Assembly: GCF_964204645.1 (NCBI RefSeq)
Contig: NW_027437432.1
Coordinates: forward strand, 64,001 to 128,000
Source of the DNA: Tubulanus polymorphus
Lineage: Eukaryota; Nemertea; Palaeonemertea; Tubulaniformes; Tubulanidae
Reading direction: 5' to 3'
Length of the DNA: 64,000 nucleotides
Under the pieces are notes generated by a model. The model ran no database searches. It was not told the DNA's origin and was given only the letters and a program-made list of their open reading frames with translations. Shown piece after piece: positions 61,450 to 64,000 of this stretch. The stretch's first letter is position 1; each line of letters opens with the position of its first letter. Position numbers and translations under genes: made by a program.

Positions 61450-61520
61450 CCCTCACCGAGATTTGAACCTGGGTTCCTCAGTAGCCAGTCCACTGTCCTA
61501 ACTACTAGACCACGGAGCTC
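61450..61520 (-). mobile_element. tRNA-derived SINE head
   Basis: On the minus strand GTGGTCTAGTAGTTAGGAC (A box) and GGTTCAAATCT (B box, complement of 61459-61469). Same family as 42676-42741. 61521-62040 holds nothing else recognised. Confidence 0.7.
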
Positions 61521-62044
61521 TAGCGATCAAGTGAATTTGTAAGTTTGTATAATGGTCAGTGGTGACCAGTGAGGTGTGGTCAGATCTATTCTCTAACAAT
61601 ACCCGCTCTGCTGTCGATGGATCCTGGTTTCGTTTGTTAGCTTTGTTTTTATCATTATAACTCGCGATTTTTGAAACAGAGCCATAAAACTATAAGTAAA
61701 TGTTGCCAATTAAGTCAATCTAAACCAAATACTTTAAGTAGACATTTGTATGAAGATAATAAATAGCCGCGTTAGGAAACAAATTCTCCACAGGGACAAA
61801 CAACAATAATGATATTGATATATTTCAGCTTCTCGGAAAATGTCATTATGAGAATTTGTTTTTGTTCATTGTCTTATTGTGAAAACACAATAATAAAAGA
61901 CACAGCAACCAGAAGCCGACAAGGTGTCGGTTCGTCGACAAGGAACTGGCTAGAAGTCGACTAGGAGCTGTTAGCCTCATCACGATGAGATCTAATCGGT
62001 TAAGTACGTGACAGTACACTGGTGAAGGGTTACTTATCATACTA

Positions 62045-62170
62045 CAGTTCCCTGTCGTCGCCTGCCGTTCCCTGTCGTCCCCTGGCGTTCCCTGTCGTCG
62101 CCTGCCGTTCCCTGTCGTCCCCTGGCGTTCCATGTCATCCCCTGACGTTTCCTGACGTCCCCTGACGTTC
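62045..62170. repeat. Minisatellite, 20-bp unit
   Basis: About six copies of TTCCCTGTCGTCCCCTGGCG with CCTGCCG variants. Confidence 0.85.
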
Positions 62171-62286
62171 TTATCCAAAACTATTTCTAATCTCCATACT
62201 TTCACCAAGATTCTGATGTTTTTTCTGGAGTCGAATGTTTTTCACATTTTGAGATCGTTCTGAGAAAGACACAGTACGATGCACAC
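62171..62286 (-). CDS. Possible terminal exon, unidentified gene
   Basis: After a CCCCAG acceptor the phase-1 frame reads VHRTVSFSERSQNVKNIR... to TAA at 62171. Its composition looks coding, but I found no upstream exon that clearly joins. The adjacent 62287-62405 is a GGAGGGAGAGG repeat. Confidence 0.25.
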
Positions 62287-63124
62287 CTGGGGAGGGGTGG
62301 AGGGGAGAGAGGGGGGAAGGGGTGGAGGGAGAGGGGGAAGGGGTGGAGGGAGAGGGGGTGGAGGGAGAGGGGAGAGGGGGTGGAGGGAGAGGGGAGAGGG
62401 GCTGCGTGTTTGAATCCTGTTTACTAACACGATAATTCACTGTTTTACTTCGACTCGACCACAGAAAATCTGTTGTAAAATACAGGATGTAAAAATATCG
62501 AGCAAAACAACTTTTTCATCACAGAAATCGACAGTTTCACATCTCACATAAAATACTGAAATTCAAGTCGATTCTGATCCTCAAACATTTCAAATAAATC
62601 AAAACTCGTGAAACTTAAGACGAACATCCAGTAACACTGGTTCGACGTAAGTCCAGAAAAGGACTTAAATCATAAGACTGATGCTAGGTTCTTACCTCCA
62701 TCGGTTACAACCAAAATCACTGGTCTTAAGTTGTTTTTACAATGAAACTAAGACCGGCTTAGACGGGAGTTTGTCGTAAGACTCTTCCCAATAATCTGTC
62801 TAAGATTCGAGATATCGAAATAGGTTGAAAACAAGCAGTTTCGATGATTAGATTTATGGAAGCGAGCATAAAATAGAACAAAATCTACTAGAAAAAATAA
62901 CTGCCATTTTCGGGACATTTCATGATGACGATATTAGTGAAGTGTAATCCTTTAAATCTGCTGGTGTTTTACTGAGATCGAGGCCTCACAAATCGATCTA
63001 TTCTGAGTTTCTGTTTCAAATCGAAGATTTCAGTCGCGTGGCTCCGGTTTTATAATTACTGTACCGTGATGTCTTACATTACTCATATCAAACTAGTTTA
63101 TACAAAATAACATAGTTTTCTTTC

Positions 63125-63256
63125 AGAGATCACCTCCTACCCCCCCCCCCCAGAGATCACCTCCTACCCCCCCCCCAGAGATCACCTCCTAGCTCCCCCA
63201 GAGATCACCTCCTACCCCCCCCCCCCCAGAGATCACCTCCTACACCCCCCCCCCTC
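63125..63256. repeat. Minisatellite, about 26-bp unit with C runs
   Basis: Five copies of CAGAGATCACCTCCTACCCC with C runs of variable length. The stretch 62410-63120 shows only a degenerate inverted-repeat element near 62630-62790. Confidence 0.85.
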
Positions 63257-63445
63257 CAAAACTCGACGAGTCCTTGGGGACCCGATGGGTCTGGTATTCA
63301 CACTGTTCAAGGGGTAACCCGTTATATTATGGGCCAGTAATTGGGATTCATACACACAGACTACAGATAACGATGTCCAGAAATGAGTTCGGGTCAAATC
63401 AAGTTTGGTCATTATTTCAAGTATACATAAGATAAATGAAAGGGG

Positions 63446-63582
63446 TTATTTCATATGCAGTATAGATCGATAGAACTGATGACGTATTCGTGTCCAGAAA
63501 CTGTTGACAGCCTCTAATAACATGTTTATGAAATTATAGTCGCATAGAGAATAATTCAGATCGTCTACAGCGAGATGTAACA
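63446..63582 (-). CDS. Possible terminal exon, unidentified gene
   Basis: After a CTACTGCAG acceptor the phase-1 frame reads LHLAVDDLNYSLCDYNFINM, continues to FYRSILHMK and stops at TAA (63446). It looks coding. Phase does not match the exon at 63810-63905, so either another exon intervenes or they are separate. Confidence 0.3.
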
Positions 63583-63809
63583 CTGCAGTAGAGTTCCACA
63601 GTCACTCGTGGAACCTGCCTGTACTGTAGCTGAACGGCTCAGGAACGACTCAGTTCCACGCGAAGTACTCAGGTCCACGCGAAGGGCTCGGATCCACTGG
63701 GATCCACTGGAAGGACTCGGATCCACAGATTCGAGTCAAAATTAACAGCCCATGACTGCCAGACCCCTGACCTAACGTATATACAGGCACATTCATTATA
63801 AGTTCTTAC

Positions 63810-63905
63810 GTGACGAGATATTTTGATGTCCTCTCCATCGAACATGAGTTCAGTACACGTGATCGATTCGGTGTTCTCCACCAGGTCCTTACTATCGAGG
63901 AACAA
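63810..63905 (-). CDS. Probable internal exon of an unidentified gene running in from beyond the window
   Basis: Bounded by CCCATAG and CAC|GTAAGAAC; 32 codons in phase 0: LFLDSKDLVENTESITCTEL then MFDGEDIKISRH. No stop in frame. The gene would start beyond 64000. I do not recognise it. Confidence 0.4.
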
Positions 63906-64000
63906 CTATGGGTAGTTACGATGTTTGTAGATTTTATTTATAACTTCTGTATTTTCGTCCAGGGTCGACAGTCAGTCCCGGTTCTACACTACATTCGATA

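Overview
This window is nuclear DNA from an animal: genes with many small exons, GT-AG introns plus one AT-AC intron, metazoan gene families, tRNA-derived SINEs and MITE-like elements. The mix of conserved genes and peptide/amine-type GPCRs suggests a marine invertebrate, probably a lophotrochozoan, but the species cannot be named from the sequence. The DNA is exceptionally rich in minisatellites. More than 30 arrays with units from 11 to about 100 bp account for most of the long open frames in the window; those frames are repeat artefacts.

Layout. 1-2200: minisatellites. 2235-8025 (-): an IFRD1/2 homologue, 12 exons, 448 aa. 8058-9014: a tandemly duplicated block between two divergent genes. 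9058-11611 (+): BRCC36 (JAMM deubiquitinase), 7 exons, 266 aa, with one U12-type AT-AC intron. 12239-20007 (+): RRP9/U3-55K, 14 exons, 528 aa. 20050-36500: mostly repeats, including a 282-bp terminal-inverted-repeat element, a 3.3-kb segment between near-identical inverted arms, exon-like fragments of an unidentified transcript, and a 3.3-kb array of 29-bp units. 36546-39631 (-): a PM20D1-like M20 peptidase, 11 exons, 518 aa. 41453-48561 (+): anoctamin-10 (TMEM16K), 12 exons, 686 aa; its intron 4 holds an intronless antisense GPCR (42968-44062), a SINE and a MITE. 49844-51352 (+): a four-exon orphan single-pass membrane protein with a signal peptide, a furin-like site, a Tyr/Asp-rich stretch and a Cys-rich tail. 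55559-57154 (-): an intronless amine-type GPCR with Glu instead of Asp at position 3.32. 57350-64000: repeats and a few probable terminal exons of unidentified genes on the minus strand.

The genes belong to unrelated pathways (transcription co-regulation, DNA-damage deubiquitination, ribosome biogenesis, N-acyl amino acid metabolism, lipid scrambling, signalling), so no functional cluster is evident. What unites the window is the interplay of repeats and genes. Conserved introns are 70-240 bp unless a minisatellite has inflated them, and at least two arrays are built from copies of an exon's own 5' splice junction. I assembled exons by hand from splice signals, reading phase and similarity to remembered family sequences; every multi-exon CDS reported as complete closes in frame.
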